From contig NC_134951.1 in NCBI RefSeq assembly GCF_965638725.1, positions 106,736,311 through 106,800,310 of the forward strand: a stretch of DNA of 64,000 nt, written 5' to 3'. This DNA is from Aptenodytes patagonicus. Taxonomy: Eukaryota > Chordata > Aves > Sphenisciformes > Spheniscidae. The translations under genes and the position numbers were made by a program. How positions within the stretch are numbered: the first letter of the stretch is position 1; the number at the start of each line of letters is the position of its first letter. The notes under the pieces were generated by a model. That model worked only from the letters and a program-made list of their open reading frames with translations. It ran no database searches and was not told the DNA's origin. Shown one piece after another: positions 1-12,700 of the stretch.

Positions 1-2741
1 CAGGAGGAAACCAGCTGGAAGTGTGTTTCCCTTAGAACTGTTTTTAACAGCCTGTGCACAAATAATGTCTCACTAATACGCAGATAAAAATAAAACATAA
101 ATATTTAAAAGGTGACTGGTCAAAGCAACAAGATGGCATTCGATATGGGAACTTTCTCTTTTCCATTACCTTCTGTGTCCATACTCCAGGCAATAGTTCA
201 GAGACATCCTGAACCAGGTCTTTGATTCAGGGAAAGTAACTTTCACGTGAAAGCTCTGGTGATGGCCGTAACCTTTTGGTACTGCTATTTGCAAGGCACA
301 TGGGCTTGCCTTGTTTTTTATTACTCACCTGTTCAGCCTTTGCTTTTATGCTGAGCTTCCTGTGTGGAGGGCTTCCCGACGCTGCCTCCCAGCACCGCCT
401 GCCCCAGCTGAGCTCCGGGAGCAGTTGTTCACACCAGCGCAAGACAAGGAGGCCAACCCTTTACAAAATGACTTCTGCTCTTGGGTGCTCAACCAAAAGC
501 ATTCTAAAGGACCTCTTCTTCCAGAAAACACTAAGCACTTTCTGATAATCAGGATATTTTTAAGACATCCCACATAGTAATATGAGATCCCCGTAATCCA
601 TGTTTACCACCAAACATCTTGGCCTCACCCCCCCCGAGTCCACACAGCATACGCGCTCCCTTGTACCCCTGTGGCTTTGCCATTAGGGAGAGCAAAATCA
701 GTGGAGATGAGGAGAGATGGAAATGCTCATGCCCCTTTCTAGCTGAAGCAATGCAAGAGAGGGCAGGAGAAAGCACAGGCGTTGCTTGTAAGAAATAAGA
801 GGGACTTCCAGCACTATAACCAGGGCAAAGGCAGCTGCAGGGGACAGTGGAGATGGGAAGCCTACAGTTCTTCCCCAGGATTCCCCAAGCCAGAAGCATA
901 TCCTGCTTGTCCTGTCTTTGATCTTAACAACTATATTATCAGCTAGAACAATTTTAAGCAGTGTAGATGTGTCGGCCATCACTTATTTAGATCCCTTCCT
1001 TTGCAGTCCCTTCTTCACTGAGTCTCATTAGGCAGCCCTCTCGCACTCACCAGGAATTCAGCAAAGCAGACCCTTAGCTGGTGTTAATTGGTCTGAGTCC
1101 ATTTACTTCAAAGAAGATGCTGAAATTTACAGTGCCCAGAAATTTGACCCAGTTTCACTTCTCCGCATAATGTGGTCTCTTGGTGGAGGAACAGATGTAT
1201 TCCTTCTGCTCTGGGTCTGAAGCTTTAAGTCATTCCACACATTTTTGAGAATCCAAGAAATCTGGATTTTTTGGAGCAAATAAATCCTGAACATGATGAC
1301 TTACTCCAATGGAAGAAGTTGGAAGCTCCAGAACGTAATGTAGAAAAGTAACAGTATATCATACTGGTCCACCCAAAGCCAGAAAGAACTAGAAAATCCT
1401 CTCATGAGACATCTAGATGACAGGGGAAGGTAGGTGAACACATAAGCACTTGGAGGAATCTTGGCCTGAATGACATGAGGCCATCAAACACGCTCTCTAG
1501 ACAACTGGTTAGACAAGTAATCAAGAGTGATTTGGCCTGAATAAGGCCAAAATTTGGATTTAGACCAGTAAAAGACAGTTGCATGTAGTCTGATGATTCA
1601 AGGTAAAACGTAAGGATGTTATTTTATTTAAATTTTTTGGTTAAGTATTTTTTACAGCTGTTTTCACATGCCTTCAGAACCAAGAGATGTGAGTGAGCCC
1701 TGGCCAACACCACTCTCTGTTTCGGTACAGTCCTAGTCTGTTTGCAGAGGGCAGCTGTAGCACAGGCAGTAGCAGCGAAGGCAGTGGGAGGTAAGGAAGG
1801 AGGGTAAGTAATTGCTGGTCTTTGAGGCAAAGATGGGGAGAGAATGGTCTTACTCAGGTGGCATCACGAGGGTCAGCAGCTGAGGATAAGCACTTCTCAA
1901 AAGCTTTTTCTGTTAAAATTCTGGCAGCACATCACTTGGCTTTACCAGAATATTAAACATAATTTTAAAGTTGTTGTTTTTTAGTGCTCAATTTCCTTGT
2001 TAAAAGTCTACAGAAAAAGAAAGATCTGTTTCCTCTGATGTTTCTTTCCCTCCATGAATGAACTATACTTTTGTCTGTTTTTATTTTTGTACTGCCATAT
2101 TTATACCTAACACCTTCAAACACATATTATTTTAGAGATCTGATACCATCTAGTGTTATTGCTGGCTTTTCACATCTTACACTTATCAAGTAACCACAGT
2201 CAGCAACATGTCAGAGTTCATCACTGCATCACGTCAGTAGCAAAATAAAACCTGCTTCCCACCCAGTATCTATATTTACACACCCCACAGGTGGGTGGTG
2301 AAATTTACAGTTCATCTAGGAAATTTACTCTCCTTTAATCTCTGGAAATTAGTTTATCTGTATGTGTATGTATCATTATCATCTAGTGCCTCGCCACTGA
2401 TTTATTTCAGCCTCTGTAGCAAATAGGCTGGGATTATTAATAACAAACACATGTATTTATAAACAGCCTATGTACAATCTTGGGCACACTAAGGTCAAGG
2501 GTACATTTACTTCAAAGCAACCAATGTTTCACTCTGTTGTTCAGTGATTTAGATGAGATTTTAATTTGCAAATAGTAGTGACTATAGTAGAGGCTAGGTG
2601 CAAAGTCTTCCTAAATATTCATAGCTACTAAAAGCTGGTGCTGTCCAGGAGGGAGATGCTTATATGATTTCATACTAAAAGAGGACAAGATCAACAAGAA
2701 GAGCCAATCTCTGGTGGACAACATAGTGTGTTCATCTGTTT
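1..2741. other. Intergenic sequence, no gene recognised
   Basis: AT-rich unique sequence. All open frames here are short, lack recognisable domains and look like chance. The only element I would single out is a degenerate palindromic repeat near 1072-1152, listed separately. If the SMYD2 synteny holds, this lies in the PROX1-SMYD2 gene desert. Confidence 0.6.
1072..1152. repeat. Degenerate palindromic MITE-like relic
   Basis: The left half contains TTAGCTGGTGTTAATTGG and the right half GAAATTTACAGTGCCCAGA. These are imperfect reverse complements around a centre reading TCCATTTACTTCAAAG. From memory this matches a palindromic family common in birds, crocodilians and turtles (ends like TCAGCTGGTGTAAAT, centre like CATTGACTTCAATG). 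The family name is not certain to me. The copy is old and diverged. Confidence 0.4.
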
Positions 2742-2839
2742 GGGCATGTCCTGGTTTCGGCTGGGATAGAGTTAATTTCGCCTTACGCGAAGAGCTGTGT
2801 GGTGTTTAGCTGCCTGCCGGGTTAAACCACAACAGGGCA
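2742..2839 (+). mobile_element. Internally deleted solo LTR (88 bp) with 5-bp target duplication
   Basis: The LTR body is 2747-2834. It starts TGTCCTGGTTTCGGCTGG and ends GGGTTAAACCACAACA, so it has the TG...CA borders of a retroviral LTR. It is flanked on both sides by GGGCA (2742-2746 and 2835-2839), a perfect 5-bp duplication as expected for ERVL-type integration. From memory, both ends match a common avian endogenous-retrovirus LTR several hundred bases long. Here the middle (U3 promoter and R region) is missing, and a small hairpin, TTCGC-cttac-GCGAA at 2777-2791, lies at the junction. There is no coding content. Strand is given by the usual LTR start and end. Confidence 0.75.
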
Positions 2840-5800
2840 CAATGAGCTTTAAAACACAAAGTGTTGCTGAACTGAAAATACACAGAAATACAGTATATTC
2901 ATAAAGGTAGAAGAAGAAAGAAAAGAACAGTGTGGTTAGTATTATGAAAGATGGTGGATTAGTATCCATGGAGACTCCTTTCTTTTCTTTATTCACCCAA
3001 TATGTACAGGACAATTGGTGATTTCTCTACAACATCCCAACACTGCCTTAATCTGGACAGACAGCAAACACTTCTGTAGCTAAAAGGGTAATTTGGACTC
3101 CATGTCCCGTAGCTCAAGGCCTCTCTTCTTGTGTAACGGGATGGATGTCAGTTATGATAGTAATTTCTGCAGCAGGGCCACTTGCCTACTTCGGAAGTAG
3201 GCTGGTGGCCATCAATACTTTTAAGTCACTCAGCAACCTAGAAACAGTGATCTACAGGAGGTTCATATTTATTGCTACTCCTTGCAAACAATTTACCACC
3301 TCCAAAGGAAATTATTCTTTAATGATTAAGTGCTTCATTGGAATCAAGGGGAAGGGAGTTAATTATTTCATAGCTTTGTAGAACATAAAATTAGGATATT
3401 TTTCAGCGTTGTGTTTCACTTGCTTACTTATGACTGCTGGCAGTAGGTACGAAATGTTTTTACATGGTGTAGTTTTCTGTGATGCTTACACATGCTAAAT
3501 GCCTGGGGCTAGGAAACAGATACCTGTCTTTTAGGAGCACTCTTCCAGGCAGCCCTTTTTATTATACAGGCCATGTGAATGAGCTCAGCTTACAGGGAAA
3601 TGCCCTTTTGAGCCTCTAGTAAGAAGGTAAAGAACAAGGAAAAGAGGGAGGAAGCCTATCTAGACAGGACAGCCTCCAAAAAATGAGGTGTTGGCATATG
3701 AACATTAATAAATTTTGATATTGGAGAAACAATTCAGCAGGTAGGAAGAGTTGCCTCATGCCTCTATTTCTTTCAAGATGTATGGTTAATTTATAAAACA
3801 ACTAGCACATTTCATATGTGACTGTCCACACTTAGAACAAAACTGCGTTGAACACTGAGTGAGCTGAAGCACGCCAGCTACACTGCATCTTCCCAAAGTA
3901 GACCTGGCCATATCCTCCAGATATTGCTGCACAGTCAATCAAAAGCTTAACCAAGATGGTAGAGTTGTCAGCGCATACTACAACGCACTCAGATGTGGCC
4001 ACACCAGTTGTAAGAACAGGCATGATGGAGAACTTCAACTAAAATAACACACTACTAGCTTTAGGGAGTTCAGCTCCCAGGAGCTCCAAAGAGGCTGGAT
4101 CCAGCAGACAGGCTGTCCCAAGGCAGGGGGAAAGACATTTTGGACACATCTGTATCTATCATAAAGCCTGCACCCCACCTTGGACATCCCATCCAGAGGC
4201 ACACAAATATGCAGTGGTACTACTTACTTCAGGGATCTTTAAGGGTTTACTCAAGCCAATTATACTACAGTAACATAGAGGTTACAAAGACAAGAAAATG
4301 TCGATAACAGAGAGGGACAGTCACAGCCTCAGGGACAACTGTTAATGAGAATTAGCAATGCATGTCCCTATGCCTATTATCTAAGAACTGAATAACACTT
4401 GTACGTATGATTTGACCCCAAATGTATTTAGTCTTCCATTCTCCAGCTTCATTTCCCCCCTAGTTTCCCCTCTGTTATTCCAGTTATGTCTTTTTAGTCT
4501 CTATGTTGTACATATCTCTATGGCTATTCTCATTCTCTTTCTGCCAGTGTACATGCAACAGCTCCATTGGAAAGTTTTCAAGAGGTAGGCTGTCTGAAAA
4601 TAATGTGGGGGGGGTTTCTATAGTACCATTTTTCAAGGGCTAAGAACTGGCTTGGATATAATCTTTTTTTATTTCTCATGACAACTCTTATTTCGAAACA
4701 CTGTCTTACCAAAGAAAAAAACAGCTGTTTCACACTCTTTGAAGCAAAACTGACTAAAATATCTCATATTTTTTGTTCTACTTAAATGCTCTATTTTCAT
4801 TTATATGACAAGAGGACTTGGAGCAACGCCTCTCCTTTGACCTGACATTAGATATTTTTTTAAATTACATCTGTTCTGGCTGAAGTCTTGAGGAATTCCA
4901 AACCACAGAGTTCTCCCACGTGAACACAGGACTTTGATGTCACTGGCATGTACAGCAACAAACATATGTATAACAGTTTTTTAACAACAGCAGCTCAGTC
5001 TACCTCAGCTGATATCCCAAAGTCAACAACATATGTACATATTCTTCACTCTTGTAGCGCATGTGGGCTTTTCAGCCACAACTACTTTCTATGTTTAAAT
5101 TAAATGTATGATACAGCTATATACTGAAATGCTTTCCTTGTGAAAGGTTCCTTGATGGACTGCAATGATTATTTGCTTTTACATAGTTTCAGAAGGTGTG
5201 TAAAATCCCTTCTCAGTTTGACACTGATACAACTTGGGTGCCTTTTACTTTTAACAAAGAAAGCTCTTAAAGTATCCTTATTTTTACTGCTGTTACTATA
5301 TTAGCAGCTGAAATGTGATTATCCCTTTGAGATCCATCATGTCACCTATAGTTATCTGAAATGCTGTTCTCAATTCATTATACACAGAAATAAAAATACA
5401 AATCCAGTCCTACAGTCTCATTTGATATGACAGCTCTCAGTCACATGGGAGATGTGTACCACCAAACTGTATTTATTATAAATCTATATTAAAAGCCTGT
5501 CCTATATGAGTATGTGGATTAGCGAACATGTTTCCTGAACATGTCTACAAACGCACAGTCCAATCCGTATTTCTTGCCCTAATACAGATCTAATAAAAAT
5601 GTTCACAAAATTCTTAAGGGTTTGCTGCCTTCCAATTTTTCCCCCTCAGGTGCTTCCTTCCCAGGGGACTGGTCATTTTAAAAACAAATCTAACTATGAG
5701 TCTTGTTTTTCCTAGAAAATCTCCAGATAAGCACAAGGTGAAATAGTTGGTTTTTTTCATCAAAGCTATTTCTTTATATCTTTGACATTGTTTTTGTTCT

Positions 5801-8090
5801 TTTAAATTAAAGGGGGAATCTGTAAATCTCTGAAACTGCAAAGGACCGAACTGCAGCTCTGTCTGGGAAAGGCAATGGTTTAAGGCAAAGCTTATAGCTC
5901 TGGATTTGAACACGCAGGCTCCCAGCTCATACTGCCTGTAATGGGCTTTCCAACCCATTAACATTAACGTTGGAGAAAACGTCCATTGCATTAACGTCTC
6001 GTTTCTCTGTGCATAGGTGTGGCCACCCTAACGCACTGGAATAGTCCAGTAATGTTAAGTCATATGTTGTGTGGACAGGGTCAAGGGAGGAAAAGGGAAA
6101 ACGTGCCATTTTCCATCACTTCCCACCACTTCCAAATTTAGAAGTGAGACAAGGTCTATGGAAAAAAAGGCATTACCTCCCACAACACACCTGGACTCTC
6201 ATCTATCATTAGACCATCACGGCTACAGTAATATGACTGTTACAGGCTTAGAAGCAACAAGAGTTTAATTACCCAGATATCCAACAAGGGAATCTTCTGG
6301 GCTGTTGCGGTGCATTCAGAAAGACCTGCTTTAAATTAATTTGAGCTGTACGCAGCAGTCCCTGCAAGAGGCACACTGCTTTGTTGAATTGATGCAGACC
6401 CTTCCTCTCTAAAGTAAGAAGCACATGTGCACGTGCTGACAGAACCCACGTGAAAGCCCAGAGTTGCTCAGGGCTTTCTTGACATGTTTGCATAATTGTG
6501 GTTTTTCAGACCAAAAGCGGAAGGTAAACTTCATTCATGGCTGACCTGCTGGCCTTCACAGCTGGAACATGTTGGGAATCACTTCTGGCACCGAAAAGGT
6601 TAATTGTCTCCTGCTGTGAGGTAGGAGTCTAGAAAAGGATACCACATTTGGTGGGAATTATAGTAAATGAGGTTTTCTTTATAGCACTGCTCATTCTCAA
6701 CATGTTGAAAGGGCATTAGTTCACAGTCACTTTCTCTGGAATTATCAAATCTGCTCAGGAAGCCTTCATTAGGATATTAAACAAGACTTAATAAGTGAAA
6801 GTGATTTGCATCGCTGATAATCGTGCGCATTAATCAAGCAAGCTTCTGTCTCTCCCTCTGCAATATGTTTCATGTTCCATTGTAAAGCCTCTTTAATTCT
6901 GTAGGGCTTCTTAAAAGGGAAACGTTACATTTAGAAAGCCATTTTTAAAATGATTTACTTAGCAAAGATCACTATAAATAATGTTCAACTCACTCCTCAG
7001 CTTTAACCATCAATATAATTAATACTGAGGAGTTTGTATCAGGGATATGGACCAGATGTGTTCCCATTTATCAGATATAGATTGCACTTACTCTAATAAA
7101 TGTGTTTTCATTCTGAGTAACTTCTGAAACCAAATAACTGCATGTGGCACTTTAATCTGAAGTCACAATTTTAGGCTAAGGCATTTATTTCTCATGCCAT
7201 GGGGGACCATGAGAGCTTTCACTACATCATCCCACACACCAGAGTCACACCCGCAGTTCTTAATGAAATTGTGCGGCAAATACCTCCTGCTATTCGGTAA
7301 TTCCATGGTAACTTTGCATGATCTGCTCTTGGGGGGTGATGCCACTTCTACAGAGCACAGCCAACCAGCACGGTATAATTAATACCTTCCACTTCTCCAG
7401 CATGTTCCTTCCTAGGATCCCTCAATATGTGTAAATAGGTTTAATTTTCAGAACACCCCACAAGACAAGTCTTTTGCACACAGGCAAACAGACACTCCGG
7501 GGATAAGTGTTTTTGCCTACACCAGCAAATCCTGGAGAAAACAGAATTAGACCCTTAAAAAGTCTTACTCTGCTGCTCTTGCCACTAGCCTGCACTATGT
7601 CAGTGTTGGCCGCCCCATCTAACATGACCCCACAAACACCAGGAGGGCTCTGCACACTCACAAGTGCCACCTGGATACTCCACAGCCATGGGAATATTTT
7701 TAACAAGAAAAACTATATCGATATTACTGTTCCTCACCAAATGCCTCACCAAGGATAGGCTTAAGGAAAATCTTGTCACAAGAATCAGCAGCCATTGTGA
7801 AAAATGTGGCAACATGAAAGCCTAATTATTGTTTATAGTGCATCAGGAAGGACTGTGGCTATGGTCTGTAAATACACGAAAGTGACCAACACCGTAGTCT
7901 AAGTAAGTAATAATATTGATGTCAGGATGAAGAAAAGAAGCACAGCATCTAAACGAGCTCACCCACAGGGGTGACCTCTTATCCACCAAAATGAGCAAGA
8001 GCAAGGAGGTGCTTATGCATTTATTTAGGTAGCTAGATCAGAGCCTGAGCAACTAGGATCATGTTAGGCTACTTGTGATACATCTATGCT
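2840..8090. other. Intergenic sequence, no gene recognised
   Basis: AT-rich single-copy DNA. The longest frame (125 codons, minus strand, 5614-5991) shows no known domain and sits among stop-rich frames, so I treat it as chance. A conserved-element-like stretch at 6770-6960 is listed separately. No RNA gene or terminator was seen. Confidence 0.6.
6770..6960. promoter_or_regulatory. Candidate conserved noncoding element (possible enhancer)
   Basis: AT-rich but complex sequence with a dense run of homeodomain and POU-type words: an octamer-like ATTTGCAT at 6804-6811, GATAATCG just after, ATTAATCA at 6829-6836, and TTTAATTCTG further on. There is no repeat or open frame. This texture is typical of deeply conserved developmental enhancers, and the presumed neighbour PROX1 is a developmental regulator. 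Conservation cannot be measured here, so this is a guess from composition only. Confidence 0.3.
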
Positions 8091-8097
8091 TCTGTTT

Positions 8098-9681
8098 CTG
8101 CAGACCAGTTATCCTCAGGGTACTCGGCCCCCCGAGCTGGAAGACAGGGACGGCGAGCAGGATGAACCCCCCATAATCCAAGAGGAAGCAGTCAATGACC
8201 TGCTATGCCACCTGGACGCTCACAAGTCTATGGGGCCGGATGGGATCCACCCGAGAGTGCTGAGGGAGCTGGCGGAGGTGCTCACCAAGCCGCTCTCCAT
8301 CATTTATCAGCAGTCCTGGTTAATGGGGGAGGTCCCGGACGACTGGAGGCTTGCCAATGTGATGCCTATCTACAAGAAGGGCCGGAAGGAGGATCCGGGG
8401 AACTACAGGCCTGTCAGCCTGACCTCGGTGCCGGGGAAGATGATGGAGCGGTTCATCTTGAGGATGCTCACAAGGCATGAGCGGGACAACCAGGGGATCA
8501 GGCCCAGCCAGCACGGATTCATGAGAGGCAGGTCCTGCTTGACCAACCTGATCTCCTTCTATGACCAGGTGACCCGCCTAGTGGATGAGGGAAAGGCTGT
8601 GGATGTGGTCTACCTGGACTTCAGCAAGGCCTTTGACACCGTCTCCCACAGCATTCTCCTAGAGAAGCTGGCGGCTCATGGCTTAGACAGGTGTACTCTT
8701 CGCTGGGTAAAAAACTGGCTGGACGGCCGGGCCCAGAGAGTTGTGGTGAATGGAGTTACATCCAGTCGGTGGCCGGTCACGAGCAGTGTTCCCCAGGGCT
8801 CAGTTTTGGGACCGGTCTTGTTCAATATCTTTATCAATGATCTGGATGAGGGGATTGAGTGCACCCTCAGTAAGTTTGCAGACAACACCAAGTTGGGCGG
8901 GAGTGTTGATCTGCTCGAGGGTAGGAAGGCTCTGCAGAGCCAGAGGGACCTGGACAGGCTGGATCGATAAGCCCAGACCAATTGTATGAGGTTCAACAAG
9001 GCCAAGTGCCGGGTCCTGCACTTTGGCCACAACAACCCCATGCAGCGCTACAGGCTTGGGGAAGAGTGGCTGGAAAGCTGCCCAGCAAAGGACCCGGGGG
9101 TGTTGGTCAACAGCCGGCTGAACATGAGCCGGCAGTGTGCCCAGGCGGCCAAGAAGGCCAATGGCATCCTGGCCTGTATCAGAAATAGTGTGGCCAGCAG
9201 GAGTAGGGAAGTGATCGTGCCCCTGTACTCGGCCCTGGTGAGGCCGCACCTCGACTACTGTGTTCAGTTTTGGGCCCCTCACTACAAGAAGGACGTTGAG
9301 GTGCTGGAGCGTGTCCAGAGAAGGGCAATGAGGCTGGTGAGGGGTCTGGAGAACAAGTCTGATGAGGAGCGGCTGAGGGAACTGGGACTGTTTAGCCTGG
9401 AGAAAAGGAGGCTGAGGGGAGACCTCATCACTCTCTACAACTACCTGAAAGGAGGTTGTAGCGAGGTGGGGGTCGGTCTCTTCTCCCAAGTAACAAGTGA
9501 TAGGATGAGAGGAAATGGCCTCAAGTTGTGCCAGGGGAGGTTTAGATTGGACATGAGGAAAAATTTCTTTACTGAAAGAGTGGTTAAACATTGGAACAGG
9601 CTGCCCAGGGAAGTGGTTGAGTCCCCATCCCTGGAAGTATTTAAAAGACGAGTAGATGAGGCACTTAGGGACATGGTTTAG
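8098..9681 (+). pseudogene. CR1 ORF2 reverse transcriptase, truncated and inactive
   Basis: This is the reverse transcriptase of the CR1 element, which would copy CR1 RNA at the nicked target. The sequence shows RT blocks in order: [10 protein letters not shown], then [32 protein letters not shown], motif [10 protein letters not shown] (catalytic Asp at about 8617-8619), motif [19 protein letters not shown], and motif C. Motif C reads FADN instead of FADD: codon 8884-8886 is AAC, so the second catalytic Asp is Asn. A TAA at 8968-8970 stands where CR1 normally has Trp. The same frame then runs on without break to TAG at 9679-9681 through the C-terminal domain, including [13 protein letters not shown] and the conserved [11 protein letters not shown]. 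An ATG at 8086 is upstream flank, not a real start. The N-terminal endonuclease is missing. The element cannot encode an active enzyme. Confidence 0.92.
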
Positions 9682-9744
9682 TGGGCATGGTGGTGTTGGG
9701 TCGATGGTTGGACTCGATGATCTTAGAGGTCTTTTCCAACCTCA

Positions 9745-9784
9745 ATGATTCTATGATTCTATGATTCTATGATTCTATGATTCT
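9745..9784 (+). repeat. CR1 3'-terminal octamer array, (ATGATTCT)5
   Basis: Five perfect tandem copies of ATGATTCT directly follow the CR1 3' UTR text TTTTCCAACCTCA. In CR1 biology this 3' end is the template region recognised by the reverse transcriptase. It is not a CRISPR array or an independent satellite. Confidence 0.92.
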
Positions 9785-12700
9785 AAGAGAGAGAGGTGGG
9801 AATTACTGGTGGGAGTCCAAGGTCCACTTTTTCTGCAGGTCTGATGATTTAGTCCACTCCCTGGGAGGAGCAGCCATTGTTTCTCATTACTTGCTGCATG
9901 GACTTTTTGCAGTTGTCCTCACTGCATTTCATGCCATTTACATTCTGCCGAGACCTGAAAGCATCATTTAAGAAACCATCTCTAAAATTAAGACCATGAG
10001 AGTATTTATTGCTTTTAAGAAAATGCTGTTTGCTGGAGATCTTGTTTGCATTCACTCAGGCTGAGCACATAGTTTAAATGGAGCTAGAGAGATGATGTTT
10101 CTGTAAAGTTGTGGAGACTCAATTCATTCTAATGGCCTGAGACATGAATTATGTGCCCTGCTTCACTACCTTCACGGTTCAGTAAGCTGCTGTAGCTCAG
10201 ATGGAACCATTTATCTGAAGGCAGAAAGGTGTTATTCCCTCCTTACTGCTGATTTCCTTTTATTTGTGTCTATATAAGTGGTTATGTGTGGTGTTTTCCA
10301 GATATCAGGTGTTAAGCTCCATAGGTCTATATCTGAGCAGTTTTCTTTGTTTTCTAGAGTATATTTGAGAAGATCAACATCCAGTAATTCTCTTCTGTTT
10401 TCAGTATCGAGTTTTATGGTTGGACCATTCACGTGGGTGAGAAACTGTGCCTCTAAGCTTTGAAATCAGTTATGTGGATTCACTCTGACGATAACGAAAT
10501 GGGAAAAATATTTCAGTGTCCACTAATAAGAGCACAAATGCAACCATATTTTTTCCTAACTGCTGTATAAAAGTTTTAAATTTTCAAAACAGGAGCATAA
10601 AGTTTGAGCTCCCAAATCAATGCTTTGATGTTTAAATGGATTTGGCCATTTATTTTTCAAGTATGTTGGGAGTTGCACTGGAGGTTAGTGCAGCAGGCTT
10701 GCCTGAACACGGTCCATTACCCTCTGCAGCAGCAGCAAACATGGAACAAAGGGACCCCTTCATTATCACACACAAGGAAAACTCTGGCAGAGGCTGAAAG
10801 AAGGTAATGAGTATATCTACAGTGAACAAATATACGAAGATACTCAAACTAGCTCTAATTGACAAAACGCAGCTTCTCTACATGGCATTGCACTGTGCCA
10901 TGTAGACATAGCCTAAACCTGTGTTTACGGTGGTATGTTCCCGGGAGTTCTGGGTAAAGTTAGCTTTAAGGCCAAGACCCCCTCCATCTAGCTCTGACAA
11001 CTGGAAGATTGGAGATAACACTAATGATATCCCTCTATTCTGAATTATTGTTGCCAACTGTATCAGTCTTAAAGCCCCTACTCCTGGGATCATATGATTT
11101 GCTGAGAATCTCTACTCTCATTTAATAATAAAAAGGTAATTTCCATCAATGATGCAGAGGAAAGCTTGGAAGCATGACCAGAATATGTGCTAAAACCTCT
11201 CCTTCCCTGCCAAAAAATCCCTCAGAGGTAATAAAAGGAGCCTAAAAGGTATTATTTTTAATCTTCCAATATTTAAGCCAATGACAAAATTCTCTGTGCT
11301 GCAGCATCTTATGATTTTTGAGCACTCAGAAGTATTACTAATGCAGCCTAAAACAGATATTTGTGAAAAGACAGCACTAAATAGCATAGGGAGGAGGCAC
11401 ATGAGGCCTTCAAAATAGCATAGCAGGGCTGGGAACACATGTGGACACACACGCTGTATCAGTATGACTAAATAAAACGGGCCCTAGATGTTTCTCCATT
11501 CAGAGGCCAAGTGGAACGAAATGGCTGGTGCCCATAGGTGTCAATTTGCTTTCCCCCAAAACAGGGTGGCTGTGTTCAAAGTGCCTACTGGGACTAGTCC
11601 CTGGCTAATGCTGGGGAACTACGGCACTGACCGGGAGAGTGCTAGTGGCTGTCAGCTAAAACCACGCCAAGAAGCCTGCTGAGAGTTGAACACTATAGAT
11701 GGTCACATACAAGTGCTCAAGCCTATGCCCAGCCCCATTTTATTTACTACTATAAGCTCCTGGTATAATAAGAAGGGAGAGTTGCAGAGCTGCAGGCTCG
11801 GGTAGCTGGGGAATGGGGTACATGCAGAAGCTCTGACCCAGTGGCAGGCGTGAGGGGGCTGCAGGATGATGGAAAGGGGTAAGAGAAGCACAAAGTGAGC
11901 GAGTGTCTGGCAGGTGGGAAAAGGAAAGCACGAGGAGCGAGAAGGCAGCAAAATGTGCAACTCTCTTAACACTAAACTGGAATGACTTCCTGAACAGAAA
12001 AGCATAACTACCCTTTTCTTTTTGCTATAAAGCGTTACTACATAGCTTCAGTTTCCCACCACCTCTCTATCTCAGCACCTGTCGAAGTTTCCCGATAAGT
12101 ATAAGCCTTACTAAGCGAGGCTGGCATATTACCCTGAAAGAATTCCGTACCAAGTTTTAATTTAATCTTTATATGTCACATTCAAAAATCAGGCAAGATG
12201 ATACCAACCAACTGCTTTCAGGAAAAAAAAAAAAAACCACAAACGCACAAGAACTCATCTATAATGAGATTGTTAATTTAGGCTTAATTGGAGCAAATGC
12301 TGTTATAAAAGGCTTGTGTATATAATTTCTCAGACTGCTAAAATTAATGAATAATATTGGTGTCAAATACAGTTCTGTATGATTTTAAAATGGAGGAATA
12401 TGTCCAAATATAGGGCCTGACTCTATCTCCATTGCTTCTGACTTAGGTTTTCACTCCCTGAGAAAAAGATTACACATTAGAGACAAATACTTACTCTAAT
12501 TTGGAGGAAAATATGGATGTGAAATATTTGGGCTCATCTCATGACCTGAGGCCTAGTCTCAGAAATTTTTTTTATAACCATAGGGCACAAACACAGAGGG
12601 ATCTAGTCACAAACATTTTTATTTAGTGGAAAAAGTACAGCAGAAAGCTCTGGCCTTTGAGACACAGAAGAAAGCAAGGAAGTTGATTGAGCTAACATCA

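Larger units (their letters stand above)
8095..9784 (+). mobile_element. 5'-truncated CR1 LINE retrotransposon
   Basis: About 1.69 kb of a CR1 non-LTR retrotransposon in the plus orientation. It holds the reverse-transcriptase part and the 3' part of ORF2, then a short 3' UTR, and ends in five perfect ATGATTCT units at 9745-9784, the terminal octamer array of bird CR1. The 5' border is approximate, near 8095, where similarity to CR1 ORF2 fades. ORF1, the endonuclease and the promoter are absent, as in most CR1 copies, which are truncated during target-primed reverse transcription. I see no target-site duplication, which is usual for CR1. It reads as relatively young: one nonsense change in about 520 codons and no frameshift. 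It is GC-richer than its surroundings. Confidence 0.95.

Noticed and set aside
8800..9591. 263-codon minus-strand frame
   Set aside because: It is the antisense shadow of the CR1 reverse-transcriptase frame.
8086..9681. Stand-alone reverse transcriptase (retron, group II intron or defence RT)
   Set aside because: Motif order, C-terminal domain and the ATGATTCT tail identify an ordinary CR1 LINE. Its catalytic motif is mutated.
9745..9784. Short regular repeats resembling a CRISPR array
   Set aside because: The octamers are contiguous with no spacers and sit at the CR1 3' end.
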